DNA of 64,000 bases from Fidelibacterota bacterium (GTDB lineage: Bacteria > Fidelibacterota > UBA8477 > JABMPR01): contig JAIPJF010000001.1 in the NCBI GenBank assembly GCA_021734325.1, positions 1 through 64,000 on the forward strand, in the 5' to 3' direction. Below, piece after piece: positions 24,084 through 33,288 of this stretch; the stretch's first letter is position 1, and every line of letters starts with the position of its first letter. The translations under genes and the position numbers were made by a program. Below the pieces are notes generated by a model. That model was not told the origin of the DNA. It did not search any database and saw nothing but the letters and a program-made list of their open reading frames with translations.

Positions 24084-26438
24084 TCAAAGATTCAATGGCC
24101 AGAATAATGGTAAAACAAAAACGGCGATTAAACCAAATAGAATTACCAATGGCAGACCAACCTTTGTATAATCCGTAAAACGGTAGCCCCCAATACCCAT
24201 GACCAACAGGTTAACAGGATGTCCAACCGGACTCAGGAAACTACTTGAGCTGCCAATGACTACTACCATGGCCAGAGCATGAGGTGATAGCCCCAGATCT
24301 GCTGCTGTGATCATGGCTATAGGTGCCATGAGGACTGCCACAGCGGCAGTGGGCATAACCTGAGCAAATAAGCAGGTGATCAGAAACAGCCCGGCTAAAA
24401 CACCTTGCGGACCAAAAAATTCAAGAGATTCCAGCAGATTATTTGCCAGCATCGTGGTCACCCCTGACTCGTGCATGGCAATCCCCAAGCTCAGCATTCC
24501 AGCGATTAGCATAATGGCTCTCCACTCAATAGCTTCGTAAGCCTCCTCCATACATATACAGCGAGTTAAGACCATAAGAACAGCACCTGCCAGTGCGGCG
24601 ATATAAATTGGTAGCCAACCCATGGCTACTGTAAAAAGGACGCCAATTTCGATACCGGCAGCCACCATTATCTTTTCTTTTTTATAGATTGGTTGATCCA
24701 GCCCGCTGATGACCAGATAATCGTCTTCTGACTGCAATTGTTTGAGGTCTTCCCGCATACCGTAAACCATAAGCGCATCTCCGGCTTCCAGGGCGAAATC
24801 ACGTAAATTTGTTCTATAGGCTCTATCCTTGCGCCAGATTGCCAAAACGGAGAGTCCAAACTTTTCTCTGAAATACAACTCTCCGACGGTTTGACCAATG
24901 ATGGAGGTTCGTGGAGACAGTGTTATTTCCGCCACCCCTACCTCATCTGATTCTAAGTGTTCCAGATCGGTGTCGGTCTGTTGTTCCAAATTCAGATTTT
25001 GCAGACAATTTAATATTTCTAGTATCTCAGGTTCACCAATCACAAGGAGGACATCTTCAGCTTGTAGTACTTCCTCAGCAGGTGGCATAAAATGAATGGT
25101 GCCTTGGCGACTGATCCCCAGGACATTGATATCAAGGGCACTTTTTAAATGACTTCTACTGATGGAACGTGACACCAGAGTAGAGTCCTCTGGTATCTGA
25201 ATACCGATTACATGCCGATGCAGCTTATATTTAAGTGCTACTTTTCTGGGGCTGAGATACTCAAAATCGCTGAAATCCCTGCTTTCTGCCATTGTGCCCA
25301 GATTTTCTTCATGGCCAATCACAATGAGCGTATCATCTTTATTAAATCGATAATTACGAAGTCGTGTTACCTTCACTTTGTTTTTCTCGATTACTGCCAG
25401 AATGTTGATGTTAAATGAAGTACGTGTGCCAGCTTCTTTAAAGGTTTTCCCAATGTATACTGAATTGGCAGCAATTCGGAATTCTGCAAATTTGAGAGCC
25501 TGGCCCGGTTCATGCTCTCCAATAAGCCATCCATGCTTCAAAGAAAGTGTCTTCCAGTCATGGAGGGTGCCCACCTGATCCCGCCAACCCTCAACCAATA
25601 ATTTATCCTGCGATCGAAGCTGAGTATCCGGACCCGGCGCTAAAATTGTTTTCTCTCCCCTAAGTATTGCCAGCACATTGAACCCCAAAGCAGAACCCAG
25701 TCGACTTTCAGACAAATTTTTATTCGCCAGAGGTGAGTCTGCTGGCAAGGTCATAGTTAGCAGACGCTGATTCAGTTCATATTGCCCTTTTAAGATGTCT
25801 GTAATGGACGTAGCGCGCCCCAGATCGCGATCTGGTAATATGTGCCGACCCCAAATTACCAGGTACAGAATGCCCACGCCCACGGCGATCACACCCACTG
25901 GCGCAAAATCAAAAAGCTTAAATGGCTCCAGTCCTTCAGTTTCCAGAGCAGTGCTTATAAGAATATTCGGAGCAGTAGCTATCAGGGTTGTGAGTCCACC
26001 AAAGAGTGAAGCAAAAGCTAAAGGGATAAGGAGTTTGGACGGTGATGTGCCAGTTCGCCGAGCAATTTCCATAACAACTGGTAGCATCAAGGCTGCCACA
26101 GCAATATTATTCATGAGACCAGATAGAGCAGCAACGGTAAGCATCATGATGATCAGCAGTTTAATTTCACTATTCCCAGAAAGTTTAAGGATTTGACCTC
26201 CCAGGATCTGTGCCACACCAGTGCGCACGAGTCCTGCACTTAGCACAAGGACAGAGGCGATGGTAATGATTGCAGTATTGCTGAAGCCAGCAATAGCCTG
26301 ATGATGAGTAACAAACCCGAAAATGGCCAAGATCAGCATGACGGAGAGAGCCACAATATCTACACGCAGCCATTCCGTAATGAATAACAGAATGGCAACT
26401 CCCAGTAGCGATAACACAAAAATCATGGAAAAAGTCAT
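24084..26438 (-). CDS. SLC13-family permease with central TrkA-C domains
   Basis: A 784-aa membrane protein. The N-terminal block of helices (about 1-200) contains the DASS/SLC13-type loop AALSGLMNNIAVAALMLPVV. The middle (about 205-590) has several RCK/TrkA-C domains, for example KLLVEGWRDQ and TLIVIGHEENLGT. The C-terminal helices include PTAAVAVLMAP and SSSFLSPVGHPVNLLVMG. Such proteins move dicarboxylates, sulfate or related anions with sodium. The substrate is unknown; its place after the glutamate genes could suggest dicarboxylates or glutamate, but the 161-bp gap leaves co-transcription open. Confidence 0.88.
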   Translation of the reverse strand: MTFSMIFVLSLLGVAILLFITEWLRVDIVALSVMLILAIFGFVTHHQAIAGFSNTAIITIASVLVLSAGLVRTGVAQILGGQILKLSGNSEIKLLIIMMLTVAALSGLMNNIAVAALMLPVVMEIARRTGTSPSKLLIPLAFASLFGGLTTLIATAPNILISTALETEGLEPFKLFDFAPVGVIAVGVGILYLVIWGRHILPDRDLGRATSITDILKGQYELNQRLLTMTLPADSPLANKNLSESRLGSALGFNVLAILRGEKTILAPGPDTQLRSQDKLLVEGWRDQVGTLHDWKTLSLKHGWLIGEHEPGQALKFAEFRIAANSVYIGKTFKEAGTRTSFNINILAVIEKNKVKVTRLRNYRFNKDDTLIVIGHEENLGTMAESRDFSDFEYLSPRKVALKYKLHRHVIGIQIPEDSTLVSRSISRSHLKSALDINVLGISRQGTIHFMPPAEEVLQAEDVLLVIGEPEILEILNCLQNLNLEQQTDTDLEHLESDEVGVAEITLSPRTSIIGQTVGELYFREKFGLSVLAIWRKDRAYRTNLRDFALEAGDALMVYGMREDLKQLQSEDDYLVISGLDQPIYKKEKIMVAAGIEIGVLFTVAMGWLPIYIAALAGAVLMVLTRCICMEEAYEAIEWRAIMLIAGMLSLGIAMHESGVTTMLANNLLESLEFFGPQGVLAGLFLITCLFAQVMPTAAVAVLMAPIAMITAADLGLSPHALAMVVVIGSSSSFLSPVGHPVNLLVMGIGGYRFTDYTKVGLPLVILFGLIAVFVLPLFWPLNL

Positions 26439-26599
26439 TTTGTTCCTGTCAGGCTAAATTTCTCTGTATTTAATATTAGGAACAAAGGTAAGGGGAAATT
26501 GAACCGGTGCAAGTTCTCTTGGATGCTTAAGTCAAAGACTTTTTAAACCCCTGATTGACTACATCATGATTCAAGCGGTACAACGATGTATTCAGCCCC

Positions 26600-27820
26600 T
26601 TACTTAAGAAAATGCATTTTAATTACTTGCGAGTGAGTTGGCGATTGCAGTTTTGCGAAATAAATTCCAGTCGGAACCGTAATTCCACCATTATCCTGAC
26701 CATTCCAGACATATTCATAATCCCCAATATGTCTGTTTGCAGATTCCACTGTCTTAACCATCCTGCCCGAAATATCGTAGATTACCAACGATAGATCTGA
26801 TGTCTGCTGGGAGCTATAACGAATAGTTGTGCTTGGGTTAAAGGGATTAGGATAATTTTGGACTAAATAAAACCCTTCTGACGCAATTCTCTCTTCCTGA
26901 ATACCGGTCACTATACCGGCCCATCCAAAGTGGACATGAAAATATTCATCAAATACCGCAGTGATTGCTTCAGCATACTTTTTGCGATTTGTATCTGTAT
27001 CACGTAAACCCACCCGATAGGCTTCGATCTGTACGGCGTTGATGTTTCCCCCAAGACTCGAACCGTGCATTTGTGTGGTATACCCGCCACTGAAATAGGG
27101 ATTGCCATCGCCTGGATCGGGCTGGAACAGGCTCGGGACTGCAGAGATTCCCTGTTCCTCAAAGAGGGCACCCAAACTATTGGCGCCCCTGATAAGATCT
27201 GCAAAACTTAAATCTGAATTTTCAGCCAATGCCCTGATACTGCTGTTTGAAGCATAGCTATTCACCACGTTATCTGACTGCATCAGGGTCGTTGCAGACA
27301 AGAGATATCCCAATTCCAATCGCTGCAGTGTATGACCGTGACCATGGATGTCCACAATGAAACCCTTGCCATACTGTGACTCCACAGAATCGCTGGCAAT
27401 ATTTATAAATCCATGATATTCAGTCCATGCCTGTTCGGCCCATTGATTCTCCTGAGCCGCCTCCAGTATCTCCCGATTGGGATCAAGTTTTGTACGCTTC
27501 AAATTGGAGATGATTATATGTGGATAGCCTCCTGTCGCCTCGAAAACTGCATTCCGGACAGCAATGGCTGTTTCTTTTGTGTATGAATCTGTAACCGTTG
27601 TACCCCAGGTTCGATCTGGAATCTCAGCAGGAGTAAGATCGCCTCCATGAGGGGCTGTAACTATGAGTGCTACATCTCCCGGATAATATTCAACATAGCT
27701 ATTGCGGCCATAGTATACCTCGCCAACCTCGTATGTTTGGGCATAAAGAGTGGCGACAAATGCCAGACACAGGGCTACATATATTGCCTTGAAGAATCTC
27801 TTATATTTCATAATTCTCAT
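26600..27820 (-). CDS. N-formylglutamate-amidohydrolase-like protein with type IX sorting domain
   Basis: A 406-aa protein with signal peptide (ending ATLYAQ). The catalytic region resembles the N-formylglutamate amidohydrolase family: ALIVTAPHGGDLTP, LKRTKLDPNRE and VDIHGHGH carry the likely zinc ligands and conserved arginine. The last about 80 residues are a type A sorting domain (YPNPFNPSTTIRYS, VWNGQDNGG, PTGIYFAKL), so the enzyme should be exported through the outer membrane by a Por (T9SS) system. Family members are normally cytoplasmic, which makes the tag notable. It is the last gene of the gamma-glutamate string, 42 bp after pgsW. Confidence 0.82.
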   Translation of the reverse strand: MRIMKYKRFFKAIYVALCLAFVATLYAQTYEVGEVYYGRNSYVEYYPGDVALIVTAPHGGDLTPAEIPDRTWGTTVTDSYTKETAIAVRNAVFEATGGYPHIIISNLKRTKLDPNREILEAAQENQWAEQAWTEYHGFINIASDSVESQYGKGFIVDIHGHGHTLQRLELGYLLSATTLMQSDNVVNSYASNSSIRALAENSDLSFADLIRGANSLGALFEEQGISAVPSLFQPDPGDGNPYFSGGYTTQMHGSSLGGNINAVQIEAYRVGLRDTDTNRKKYAEAITAVFDEYFHVHFGWAGIVTGIQEERIASEGFYLVQNYPNPFNPSTTIRYSSQQTSDLSLVIYDISGRMVKTVESANRHIGDYEYVWNGQDNGGITVPTGIYFAKLQSPTHSQVIKMHFLK

Positions 27821-27862
27821 CCTCGGGAAGGTTAATCCTCTTTATTACCTAATTAACAAAAT

Positions 27863-28912
27863 TTATTCCGTCGCTGTTTTGATCCACCACACACAAAGTG
27901 ATAAAACGATTAGAAAAAGCAACCCAAACTGCTTATTCACCGCTGAATCAAAATACAAGATTTCTGACCTCGATTCCTGGTCACCGTAATTTGTTCGAAT
28001 GTCATATCGCAACGCCAGCTCTCTGATATTCAGTAACTGTATGATCGGTATCCCTTTGGCGTTCATTCCCAGGATCAAACCACGATTCTTGTGTTCACAG
28101 TGAGGAAGCTTAAAGTTTAAACCAGGGGGAATCTCCAGCGCATGGCTACAGGCTCCCATACTTGCCTGGTTTCCTCCAACATTGATCAACAGAGCAATAG
28201 TATTATCACTCAGTATCTGTGTTTTCTGTGCGATTGACTCCTCAAGAGAGAGCGGAATATATACCGCTTCCCCATACTCCTGGAGGCTGGAGTCCATGCT
28301 CGCAATCCCTTCAGGATAGTTTGCAGATCCATTGTCATTCTCACCACCATAGGTCACAAGGAGGGAACGATACCGCAGACCCCCACGTTCTCGCAGCCAA
28401 CGCTCATAGTCTATCCACAATGAACCGGGCTGATTGGCACCAAATGAGGATGCCCCAAGTGAGCTGAAAATAACTGCCTCGATTCCCATAGTTTGCAAGG
28501 CGGCCAGCGTTGATATCCCCAGAGCTGGAAATGAACCACTCAGGGTAACGCCAACCCGTTTGGAAGCATCGATCCCTGCCTCATGAAGCAGTCGAACTAC
28601 CAAGGCGGAAAACTCTGGATTGGTTGACAGCTCTTTGGCCTGTCTTGAACCAAGGGTGGTTGTAACAGCCGAATACTCTATACCGAGAAGATTTTGGTAG
28701 GGAATATTTGAATCGAGATCACCAGGGATGCCTCTGCTCCGTTTTTCCAGATGGATTTGCTCTAACCAGTTTTGTGCTAAACCTCTCGCCTGCTCCATGG
28801 ACGCAACATCATCTCGCAACACCTGTTTCTGTAGCACGGTCTCTGACAATAGAATGAATAATACTGCGAATCCACCACTGATGAGCAGTCGTCTGTTTCT
28901 GGAAATTTGCAT
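27863..28912 (-). CDS. pgsW: Poly-gamma-glutamate system protein (PgsW-like)
   Basis: A 349-aa protein with an N-terminal helix (about 8-25) and a possible C-terminal helix (about 330-345), the bulk being periplasmic. Sequence features such as GVTLSGSFPALGI, IFSSLGASSFGANQPG and LINVGGNQASMG match the family I know as 'poly-gamma-glutamate system protein', found next to pgsB and pgsC. Its biochemical role is unknown. The start overlaps the pgsC stop (TAATG at 28912). A CapA/PgsA gene, the usual third component, is absent from this window. Confidence 0.8.
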   Translation of the reverse strand: MQISRNRRLLISGGFAVLFILLSETVLQKQVLRDDVASMEQARGLAQNWLEQIHLEKRSRGIPGDLDSNIPYQNLLGIEYSAVTTTLGSRQAKELSTNPEFSALVVRLLHEAGIDASKRVGVTLSGSFPALGISTLAALQTMGIEAVIFSSLGASSFGANQPGSLWIDYERWLRERGGLRYRSLLVTYGGENDNGSANYPEGIASMDSSLQEYGEAVYIPLSLEESIAQKTQILSDNTIALLINVGGNQASMGACSHALEIPPGLNFKLPHCEHKNRGLILGMNAKGIPIIQLLNIRELALRYDIRTNYGDQESRSEILYFDSAVNKQFGLLFLIVLSLCVWWIKTATE

Positions 28913-29340
28913 TAGCTCAGGATGAGCCCGATCATATAGACTCCAGACATGACAATTACGATACTTGTAATTGTAGGGATGACTTTTTGCCTCACCATTT
29001 CGGTGGCGATAAGACCGGGTACCAGGTATCCAATTGAGTGGATCGCATGTGGAATATAGGATCCATATCCCAGCAGACGATTGATGAGAATTCCATATAC
29101 AAAGCCCAGGAGCATTGCCAAAAGCAATCTTCGTCGGCCGTACAGGAGCAAATATGGCATCAATATTCTCATGCTGCCCCAGGTCAGGAATGCGACCACC
29201 AGAGTGAGGAGTATTTGACCCGGTTCATGGATGTACAGAGCCAGATATGCCGGGGCAATGACACCTCCTGGAGTGATTCCAACCACTTCGTAGTAAACAA
29301 AACCAAGGATCAAACCAATAAAGAATGTTTCAGCTATCAT
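28912..29340 (-). CDS. pgsC: Poly-gamma-glutamate biosynthesis protein PgsC
   Basis: A 142-aa hydrophobic protein with about four or five helices, the normal size for PgsC/CapC. The N-terminus LILGFVYYEVVGITPGGVIAPAYLALY carries the typical PgsC motif 'E--GI-PGG-V-P-YLA'. It is thought to form the membrane part of the polymer synthase and export complex with PgsB. It lies 9 bp after pgsB and is coupled to pgsW. Confidence 0.9.
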   Translation of the reverse strand: MIAETFFIGLILGFVYYEVVGITPGGVIAPAYLALYIHEPGQILLTLVVAFLTWGSMRILMPYLLLYGRRRLLLAMLLGFVYGILINRLLGYGSYIPHAIHSIGYLVPGLIATEMVRQKVIPTITSIVIVMSGVYMIGLILS

Positions 29341-29349
29341 GAGGATATC

Positions 29350-30468
29350 TTACTCCTGGATCCTGCGCTTTAAATCATTCCACATAATCAGGCCTTCGTG
29401 GCCGGTGTTGCCAAATCCGAACAGGGTCGATTCACCGCTCAATACATTCTCCAGATTTCCAGGTAGCCGCGTCCCCCACTCAAGGATCCGATTCTCAGTG
29501 ATCCCCAATTTTCTTAAGAGTCTGTTTGCCGGCATCGTATGCGTTCCTGTCAAGATGATAATTTTAATGTTTGGCAGGTGTGCAATCCATTCTGCGAATT
29601 GGATCGTCCTCAGGGGCCGATCATTTCTCGTATGCAGGAGAATAATAGAATTTTCATAGGAGCTTTGCCACTGCATAAACAATTTTTCTGCAGAACTCGT
29701 ATCATTGACAGCCAAGCCATTGATCATCTGGAATCCAGATCTCACATTTGAAACAATAGGCTCCGTATTCGTCTTTGCATACCCCACGATGCCTTCGATG
29801 GCAATTTGACGTTCAACTCCGGCCTGCACACACACTTCCAGAGCCAAATCCAGGTTCGCAGCAATTATTCCTCCGGGTGCATCGTCATGAGTGGTTCGCG
29901 AAGCAAGAACAACTTTTGTATCCCGCTGCTCTGCAATCTGCTGAATAAGAGGTAAATATTTTTCTTCGCCTGTCACAACAATCGCTTTTTCAGGGATAGC
30001 TTTACAGATCGCTGCCGCATAAAGATCCAGATTCCCAGCGTAATGTTCGCGATGATCATCTAAAATATTGGTAATCACATATATCTGGGGCAGAATCATA
30101 CGTGAGTTTATCACCTGGTATTCAGGAGTTACAGCCATACATTCGGCAACCAATACATCCACATGTTCTTTCGCTGCCCAGTAGACCACTTTCATCTGCT
30201 CCTGAATCCTGGGTGAGCCCCTTCGTCGAATCGGTTTTTTTTCACCGCCCGGCAAATGGACCAGAGGTTCTGTACCTGTCGTTTTCCCAAATACCTGCTT
30301 TCCACCAGCTCGTAAACCGGCATAGATAAATTCAGTTACACTGGATTTGCCTCGTGTCCCATTGACTGAAATGCGCAATGGGATCTGACGAATCCAGTAT
30401 GCATGGAGAATCTTTTCCAGAAGGAGTACAGTCAGGATAATGACTGGTAACAATAGCACAAAATTCAT
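29350..30468 (-). CDS. pgsB: Poly-gamma-glutamate synthase PgsB (Mur-ligase-like)
   Basis: A 372-aa ATP-dependent amide ligase. After an N-terminal hydrophobic anchor (about 3-18) comes the P-loop VNGTRGKSSVTEFI (about 35-48). Later motifs include VAECMAVTPEYQ and NILDDHREHYAG, as in PgsB/CapB. It should join glutamates through gamma-carboxyl groups on the cytoplasmic face. The length fits the family (about 390). The genes around it for racemisation and gamma-glutamyl hydrolysis strengthen the call. Confidence 0.93.
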   Translation of the reverse strand: MNFVLLLPVIILTVLLLEKILHAYWIRQIPLRISVNGTRGKSSVTEFIYAGLRAGGKQVFGKTTGTEPLVHLPGGEKKPIRRRGSPRIQEQMKVVYWAAKEHVDVLVAECMAVTPEYQVINSRMILPQIYVITNILDDHREHYAGNLDLYAAAICKAIPEKAIVVTGEEKYLPLIQQIAEQRDTKVVLASRTTHDDAPGGIIAANLDLALEVCVQAGVERQIAIEGIVGYAKTNTEPIVSNVRSGFQMINGLAVNDTSSAEKLFMQWQSSYENSIILLHTRNDRPLRTIQFAEWIAHLPNIKIIILTGTHTMPANRLLRKLGITENRILEWGTRLPGNLENVLSGESTLFGFGNTGHEGLIMWNDLKRRIQE

Positions 30469-30509
30469 CGCCAGTCCGGAGGAACGATCAGGTAGAATTT
30501 AAATGCGAT

Positions 30510-31544
30510 TTATTTTGCATGGACAATGGCTTCCCACTCAAAAAACTGGGGATCAAAATCCCAATTCTCCAATGCGTCTGCAGTTATTCCTGATACTTCT
30601 CTTATGAGTGGGGCTATTGACTGAATACGAGTATCATCCAGGACGGGTTGGGAAAGTACATATACACTCACATCCGTTTCTGGAAACCTGTGGAGGCATT
30701 TGCTGGGGAATAGCCCATCAGCCATATATGGATTGGGGTCAAGCACGGTGGCAACCGAAGTGCCTTGAGCCTCAATTTTATCCCTGAATTTGTCTCTTAT
30801 ATATGGGTAATGGGTACAGTTCAGACTCACGATCACATCCTGTTCACCTTTTGGTAAATTGGCAAGGGCAGCCTGAGTATATTGCTCGACGAGGCTATCC
30901 GTTTCTACGCTATTGGTTCCCCTTTCAATCGCTCCCGCCAGATGGGGACAGGCTTGTGTAATAATTCGATCCGCTTTGAGACCACGCTGCACCAAACCCT
31001 CCTTATGGGTATTCTGTTGAACCGTGGTTTCCGTAGCAAAGAGCAGGATTGATGCAGATTCGTTGATCTTACTTCCCTGCTCCATAAGATCTATTCCAGC
31101 CTCCACGACCCCGACTACAGGAACTTGTGAGTGCTTGCTAAATTCTGTATAATCATACAAGACCGAAAGGGTATTGCAGGCAATCAGTAAAACATCCGGA
31201 TTGAAGTTCTCTGCCATTGCCTCGAGGGCGTTATTAAAGACGGCGACCTTTTGTTCAGTAGACTTCATGGAATTGTAGCCCTGTTCCTTACTGGGCTGGG
31301 CATTGAAGAAGATGACTTCAACATGGCTGAACACCCCCAATGATTCCATCCGGTTTGCAATGTTTGCCGCTACGGAAAGTCCACCCAGGCCAGAATCTGT
31401 AACCAGAATCGTCACCGAATCGTTTTGGAATAGTGGCGAAAGTGGATCCTCTGATTCTATGGTCACCTGCTGAGGTGCACAAGCATTCAGCATGAGGAAA
31501 AGTATAAAAATGATGAGATAGGCAATATTATTTTTGGTTCTCAT
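30510..31544 (-). CDS. Lipoprotein glutamate racemase-like enzyme
   Basis: A 344-aa protein whose N-terminus is a lipoprotein signal (hydrophobic core then LMLNAC, Cys at 22). After a linker follows an Asp/Glu racemase fold with the MurI active-site set: DSGLGGLSV (catalytic Asp/Ser region), IACNTLSV (first catalytic Cys) and SLNCTHYPYI (second catalytic Cys). All key residues are kept, so activity on glutamate is likely. MurI is normally a cytoplasmic enzyme for peptidoglycan precursors; an exported lipid-anchored form is unusual. Between pgsB and a gamma-glutamyltransferase it could convert D-glutamate freed from a polymer into L-glutamate for uptake, or the reverse. Confidence 0.85.
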   Translation of the reverse strand: MRTKNNIAYLIIFILFLMLNACAPQQVTIESEDPLSPLFQNDSVTILVTDSGLGGLSVAANIANRMESLGVFSHVEVIFFNAQPSKEQGYNSMKSTEQKVAVFNNALEAMAENFNPDVLLIACNTLSVLYDYTEFSKHSQVPVVGVVEAGIDLMEQGSKINESASILLFATETTVQQNTHKEGLVQRGLKADRIITQACPHLAGAIERGTNSVETDSLVEQYTQAALANLPKGEQDVIVSLNCTHYPYIRDKFRDKIEAQGTSVATVLDPNPYMADGLFPSKCLHRFPETDVSVYVLSQPVLDDTRIQSIAPLIREVSGITADALENWDFDPQFFEWEAIVHAK

Positions 31545-31556
31545 GATAAGCCTTCC

Positions 31557-33257
31557 TTAGTATCCAACCACGTCGCCGTCGCGACGTGAATCGGCTCCAC
31601 CTTTAATAAGAGAATCGTTTGGATCAATGAGAATTCCTTGTGCACCACCAAAATACAAATCATAAGGTGCCTTGATCGTTAAACTATGCCCCCAGGCACG
31701 AAGACTATCCATGCTCGCTTCCAGGAATCTGTTTTCCAGATAAAGCTCATCTCCAATTGCATGTATCCGGGGTGCCTCAATGGCATCATCAATTTCCATA
31801 TTGAAATCGACGATATTGACAATGATCTGTACCAGGGCTGAAATGATCCGGGTGGCGCCTGGCGTCCCAACTGTCAGGAATGGCTTGCCATCCTTGGAAA
31901 CGATCGTTGGAGCAATGCTACTGGCCGGGCGCTTCAAGCTTTGTAAGCTATTTGGTGAATCTGGTGATCTGGAAAAGTCCTTCAGATGATCGTTTAACAA
32001 CACGCCATATGTTGGATCAGAAATACCGGACCCAAACCAGTGATTCACACTCTGTGTAAGGGCGAGCATATTACCCTGTGCATCAACAACGGAAAAATGG
32101 GTCGTGCTGCCCGATTCAGGTTCCAGGGGGAGATCATAATGATAATCAAAGGATGCTTGTCCGGGAATAATTAGTTTACCCAATGCTTCTGCATGTGTCT
32201 TACTGATCAAATCTGAGACAGGAACCTCAGTAAAATCAGGGTCTCCCATGCTTGCACTCTTGTCAATAAAAACCATTTTCATGGCTTCAGCGAGAATATG
32301 CAAATATTTCGGGTCATCATGGGTATAGCTCTGGATCTCATACTGTTCCAATATATTCAGTAGTTGGATGATCTGGGTTCCACCGGCAGGAGCAGCTGCT
32401 GAAAATATATCGTATCCCCGATAGGTTCCAGAGACTGGGACCTTGTCCAGTGCTTTATATTTTTTAAGGTCCTTTTTGGATAAAACACCACCACGATCCT
32501 TGACGGTCTTAACCACAGAAGCAGCGATGTTCCCCCGATAAAAGCCTCTGGCTCCCTTTGAAGCAATCTCTTCGTAACATTCAGCCATTTCCTTGTTGTA
32601 AACCTGCTCACCAGGCATGGCCGGTAAGCCGTCTATGACATAATGAGCAGCCAGTTCAGGGTTCTCTGCCATCTTGTCGAAATTTGACATGATCATATCT
32701 GAAAATTTCTCACTGACTTCAAATCCATCACGGGCATATTTGATGGCTGGTGCCAGGATATCCTTCAAATCCAGTGAACCATCTTCAGCATGTAATTTTA
32801 GAAGTCCGGCAACCGTTCCCGGGACACCAATGGCCATCACACTGGAATTTTCTGTGAGCAGTTGCTCTCCATCTGGATCAAACAATTGCTGCTGGTTAAA
32901 ATTACGGGGGGTAGTCTCCCGAAAATCGATCATTCTCACTTTGCCGGTCTCAGCGTTTGCATATAACATGAATCCGCCTCCCCCGACACCACTGGCATTG
33001 GGTTCTACCACTCCCAGGGCAAAGGCAATGCCCACTGCTGCGTCGGCTGCATTTCCACCTTTTTGCAGAATTTCGATCCCAGCCTTGGTTGCCAGGGGAT
33101 TTGCAGTGGCTACCATACCATGTTCGGCGGAAATTGTCTGACCAAATACACTCGCCAGTCCAAACAGGTGGATCCAAATAAGCTGGCTCACCCGCATCCT
33201 GAAGGAGTGGTGTTTCTTTGGACTTAAGGCTCCAATCCCTAACTGTAAGATATTCAT
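31557..33257 (-). CDS. ggt: Gamma-glutamyltransferase 1
   Basis: A 566-aa Ntn-hydrolase precursor. Family motifs: GMVATANPLA, GGNAADAAVG, GVGGGGFMLYA, and the autocleavage site STTHFSVVDAQGN, where the second Thr becomes the N-terminal nucleophile of the small subunit. VGTPGATRI follows later. The annotated start gives a long n-region; an in-frame ATG at 33197 yields a more typical signal peptide (MRVSQLIWIHLFGLASVFGQ). It hydrolyses or transfers gamma-glutamyl groups outside the cytoplasm. It is one of two copies in the string, and only moderately similar to the other. Confidence 0.93.
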   Translation of the reverse strand: MNILQLGIGALSPKKHHSFRMRVSQLIWIHLFGLASVFGQTISAEHGMVATANPLATKAGIEILQKGGNAADAAVGIAFALGVVEPNASGVGGGGFMLYANAETGKVRMIDFRETTPRNFNQQQLFDPDGEQLLTENSSVMAIGVPGTVAGLLKLHAEDGSLDLKDILAPAIKYARDGFEVSEKFSDMIMSNFDKMAENPELAAHYVIDGLPAMPGEQVYNKEMAECYEEIASKGARGFYRGNIAASVVKTVKDRGGVLSKKDLKKYKALDKVPVSGTYRGYDIFSAAAPAGGTQIIQLLNILEQYEIQSYTHDDPKYLHILAEAMKMVFIDKSASMGDPDFTEVPVSDLISKTHAEALGKLIIPGQASFDYHYDLPLEPESGSTTHFSVVDAQGNMLALTQSVNHWFGSGISDPTYGVLLNDHLKDFSRSPDSPNSLQSLKRPASSIAPTIVSKDGKPFLTVGTPGATRIISALVQIIVNIVDFNMEIDDAIEAPRIHAIGDELYLENRFLEASMDSLRAWGHSLTIKAPYDLYFGGAQGILIDPNDSLIKGGADSRRDGDVVGY

Positions 33258-33288
33258 ACGATAAAACCCGATTTAAAGTCGATGTTAC

